Shown: piece after piece, positions 5,363 through 7,275 of the stretch
Numbering within the stretch: the first letter of the stretch is position 1
How the letters are laid out: each line of letters begins with the position of its first letter
Assembly (NCBI GenBank): GCA_937902605.1
Contig: CALFNC010000201.1
Span: 1 to 7,275, forward strand
Direction: 5' to 3'
Source: an uncultured Acidobacteriota bacterium
GTDB taxonomy: Bacteria > Acidobacteriota > Thermoanaerobaculia > UBA5066
DNA length: 7,275 bases
Made by a program: the position numbers and the translations under genes
The notes under the pieces: generated by a model
Databases searched by the model: none
The model's input: the letters and a program-made list of their open reading frames with translations, nothing else
What the model was told of the DNA's origin: nothing

Positions 5363-7120
5363 CTATTTCTGCGCTCCAAGGTTCCTGAAGTACCTGAGGC
5401 CACCTGCCCTCGTCTTGAGCCCGGTACCGGTCTCGTACATGAAGACGATATCCTTCTTCCCGTCGCCATCGACGTCGGCTACCCGGACACAGGTTGAGCG
5501 GTTCACGAAGGTCGGCTCCAGCGCCGGATCCAGCTCCTCGAACCCTCCGTCCGGCTGCTGAAAGAAGATCCGGAGCCGGTGGTTAGTCTCGTCCGCCCAG
5601 ACCACGTCGTCCAGTCCGTCGCCGTCCAGGTCGCCGACCCCGATTCCTTGCGAGAGTGCTGCGCTGGAGCTGAGGAACTTCACGACCCGTTTCCTCTTCC
5701 ACTCCCCGCGCTCCCGGTAGTAGACGGAGACTCCCGCCCCGTCGATCCTCTTCGGGAGGTCTCCGGGGCCCGACTTCGTGTAACCCATGAACGCCGCCGG
5801 GAGCCCCTTGTAGAGGCCGAGGCCGACTCCGCTGTGGATCGCCGAGCTCTCTCCGAAGTCGATGCCGACCCGGTGGAAACTCCTGGCGTTCCGGTCGAAC
5901 CCGTAGACGACCATCGTCCCCTGCATATACCGGCAGTCCGTCGCGAGGAACGGCTCGCCGCCGTCCGGAGGCTTCGCCCAGACCTCCACCTCGTTGCCGA
6001 AGCAGGCGGCGTCCAGACCGACATGGTTCTCGGAGAAAGTCCCGTCCGCGGCCTGCATGAACGCGCGCATGTCGTACCCGGGCGCGAGGCCTGCCTCGAC
6101 CGGGTCCATGGCGGTCGGGTTGACGGAGAGCTCGTCCCTCCGCGAGTGCTCCGACATGTCGGCGATCGTCACGAGGTCCAAACGTCCGTTCCCGTCGAGG
6201 TCGCCGACGGCGACAGATCTCGAGCTGATCGCTCTCGGCATGCCCTTCGTCTCGACCCGGAAATGAAGGCCGCCGAGGTTGTAGGCGATCAGCGGCCCCC
6301 CACCCGGGCCGTGCCCCACGGCGACGAGATCGATCTTCCCGTCTCCGTCGATGTCCCCCGCCGCCACGCCGCCATATTCGAACGAAGCCCCTTCCGGCAT
6401 GTCGAACTGGAGCGGGAGAGCCTTCCAGCTGCCGTCCTGGAGCTTGAAGCCTTGGAGATTCGCGCTCGTCAGCCGGGCCGGCGGGGCCACGATCTCGAGC
6501 TGTCCGTCTCCGTCGAGATCGGCGAGCGCGAAGTTCTGCCTCCAGAAGCCGGCCGTGGGGAGCCCTGCCGAGCTCTCCTGAAGGCGAAGCCGGACTGCCG
6601 AGAGCGGAGGGAAGACCTCCTCCAGCTCTTCGGCCGGGACCTGTGACTTGGCGGCCTTCGCGGCTTCCTCCCTCCTCGCACGCAAGACCTCGACCTCCTC
6701 GGGCGTTCGGGTGTCGACGCTCGCACCCGCGATGTACCAGGCGGCGTCATCCTCCTTGAGGATCGGCATCGAGTATCTCGAGCTGAGGACCGTATTCCGG
6801 ATGACGCCTTTCTCCGCGTAGTAGCTTCGAGCGGTCTTCAGGATCCGTATGAGCTTCTGCCCGGTCTTCGGATCCGTCACCTCCGTCGGGGTGTCGGGAT
6901 CCGGTTCCGTGTCTTCCGGGGGCAGCGTCGGGATGCCGAACAGGTTCAGGCCCGTCCGGGAGACGTTGCTCTCCGTGGCGGGCGCCGCGGCGACGGGAGT
7001 CGGCGCGGCGGGTGTCTTGGCCGCTTTCGGGGGCTCCGAGCGCTCTGGGCTCTTGGCGGACGGGCCGGCGCTGCACCCGGCAACCAGGAGGACGGTGGCG
7101 AGGATGAGGGCGTGTCTCAA
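5363..7120 (-). CDS. FG-GAP/VCBS repeat lipoprotein
   Basis: The product is a predicted lipoprotein of 585 residues from TTG 7120, where AAGGAG (7130-7135) lies 9 nt upstream. The signal peptide is short, MRHALILATVLLVAGC, with lipobox LVAGC and lipidated Cys16. An in-frame ATG at 7165 would give 600 residues but only a weak GGAAG site and a long N-region. A Pro/Ala/Lys-rich tether follows (about 17-55), then a charged, possibly coiled-coil segment (about 138-170). Five Dx(D)xDG calcium-type loops typical of FG-GAP/VCBS repeats occur at 201-209, 256-264, 307-315, 497-505 and 549-557 (for example DLDGDGQLE, DIDGDGKID, DVDGDGKKD). This indicates a beta-propeller like that of integrin alpha chains. 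About 180 residues between loops 3 and 4 lack the motif and hold two of the three remaining cysteines, so this is either an insertion or degenerate blades. The likely site is the outer membrane or cell surface, with a calcium-stabilised binding role; no catalytic motif was seen. It is codirectional with the next gene and no terminator is visible between them. The ligand is unknown. Confidence 0.92.
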   Translation of the reverse strand: MRHALILATVLLVAGCSAGPSAKSPERSEPPKAAKTPAAPTPVAAAPATESNVSRTGLNLFGIPTLPPEDTEPDPDTPTEVTDPKTGQKLIRILKTARSYYAEKGVIRNTVLSSRYSMPILKEDDAAWYIAGASVDTRTPEEVEVLRARREEAAKAAKSQVPAEELEEVFPPLSAVRLRLQESSAGLPTAGFWRQNFALADLDGDGQLEIVAPPARLTSANLQGFKLQDGSWKALPLQFDMPEGASFEYGGVAAGDIDGDGKIDLVAVGHGPGGGPLIAYNLGGLHFRVETKGMPRAISSRSVAVGDLDGNGRLDLVTIADMSEHSRRDELSVNPTAMDPVEAGLAPGYDMRAFMQAADGTFSENHVGLDAACFGNEVEVWAKPPDGGEPFLATDCRYMQGTMVVYGFDRNARSFHRVGIDFGESSAIHSGVGLGLYKGLPAAFMGYTKSGPGDLPKRIDGAGVSVYYRERGEWKRKRVVKFLSSSAALSQGIGVGDLDGDGLDDVVWADETNHRLRIFFQQPDGGFEELDPALEPTFVNRSTCVRVADVDGDGKKDIVFMYETGTGLKTRAGGLRYFRNLGAQK

Positions 7121-7129
7121 GGTCGAATA

Positions 7130-7135
7130 CTCCTT
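7130..7135 (-). promoter_or_regulatory. Ribosome binding site supporting the TTG start of the lipoprotein
   Basis: AAGGAG on the minus strand lies 9 nt before TTG 7120. It is a clearly better site than the GGAAG about 10 nt before the in-frame ATG at 7165. The TTG start also gives a compact lipoprotein signal peptide. If the ATG is used, this site would lie inside the coding region. Confidence 0.6.
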
Positions 7136-7220
7136 CGATTTCAGGGGGAGACTACAACGGATCATTCAATCAAGGCTTCCCGGCCCGGGAGCGGGCAGGC
7201 GGCGCGATGCGCGGTCCGTC

Positions 7221-7260
7221 GTCACGGCAGGTCACGGCAGGTCACGGCAGCTCACCGAAG
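7221..7260. repeat. Tandem 10-bp repeat, three exact copies plus one degenerate copy
   Basis: GTCACGGCAG is repeated exactly at 7221-7230, 7231-7240 and 7241-7250. CTCACCGAAG at 7251-7260 matches 7 of 10 positions and looks like a decayed fourth copy. It lies about 100 bp upstream of the TTG start of the lipoprotein gene. Read on the minus strand, each copy contains TGA, so the array puts a stop in all three frames. Any upstream minus-strand gene running in from the right must therefore end here. Confidence 0.85.
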
Positions 7261-7275
7261 GCCGCCTCGTCTTGA

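Noticed and set aside
5579..6646. Plus-strand open frame of 355 codons opposite the lipoprotein gene
   Set aside because: It is antisense to clear FG-GAP motifs. Its Arg/Val/Glu/Asp-rich composition mirrors the complement of the DxDGDG coding stretches.
7172..7198. GC-rich CCCGGGCCGGG-type inverted repeat considered as a terminator
   Set aside because: The stem is only 4-5 bp with a tiny loop and no T-run on either side.
7221..7260. Tandem repeat considered as a CRISPR or plasmid iteron array
   Set aside because: Units are only 10 bp with no spacers, and there are three to four copies with no Rep or Cas gene nearby.
7207..7275. Plus-strand 22-codon ORF through the tandem repeats
   Set aside because: It is short and repeat-encoded, without a convincing ribosome site.

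Overview
This window appears to come from the chromosome of a GC-rich, Gram-negative-type environmental bacterium. It holds three genes, all on the minus strand, and all three products look exported. The combination is an FG-GAP/VCBS lipoprotein, a protein with LVIVD-like and PKD-like modules plus a polyglycine linker, and an exported protein with a 'VPAATLLVPYF...HVTLWNKYSAPVLDF' core. It reminds me of Acidobacteriota (Thermoanaerobaculia-like) genomes. That placement comes from memory and could not be checked here. I see no mobile element, CRISPR array, tRNA or rRNA.

Layout in the direction of transcription (right to left). (1) 7121-7275 is a short upstream region with a 10-bp tandem repeat (7221-7250). 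(2) 5363-7120 encodes an FG-GAP/VCBS lipoprotein that probably starts at a TTG with a good Shine-Dalgarno. (3) 5009-5362 is a 354-bp gap. It holds a TTGACA-type promoter with a 14-bp palindrome between and into its core elements. The resulting untranslated leader of about 260 nt has a large hairpin, a second hairpin displaying a Shine-Dalgarno sequence, and a 33-codon upstream ORF of doubtful reality. (4) 3425-5008 encodes a 527-residue exported protein of unknown function, followed 30 bp later by a textbook intrinsic terminator (3366-3394). (5) 3031-3365 is a gap with a possible extended -10 promoter. (6) 1-3030 is the first 1010 codons of a large exported multidomain protein, which leaves the window inside a polyglycine stretch. 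It has no stop in the window, so its C-terminus is missing.

How the genes relate: the terminator separates the large protein from the 527-residue gene. No intrinsic terminator is visible between the lipoprotein gene and the 527-residue gene, so read-through there is possible, although the latter has its own strong promoter. All three products look like envelope or extracellular beta-rich proteins without an evident catalytic site. The most unusual part is the regulatory leader of the 527-residue gene. I found no clear new enzymatic or defence system.
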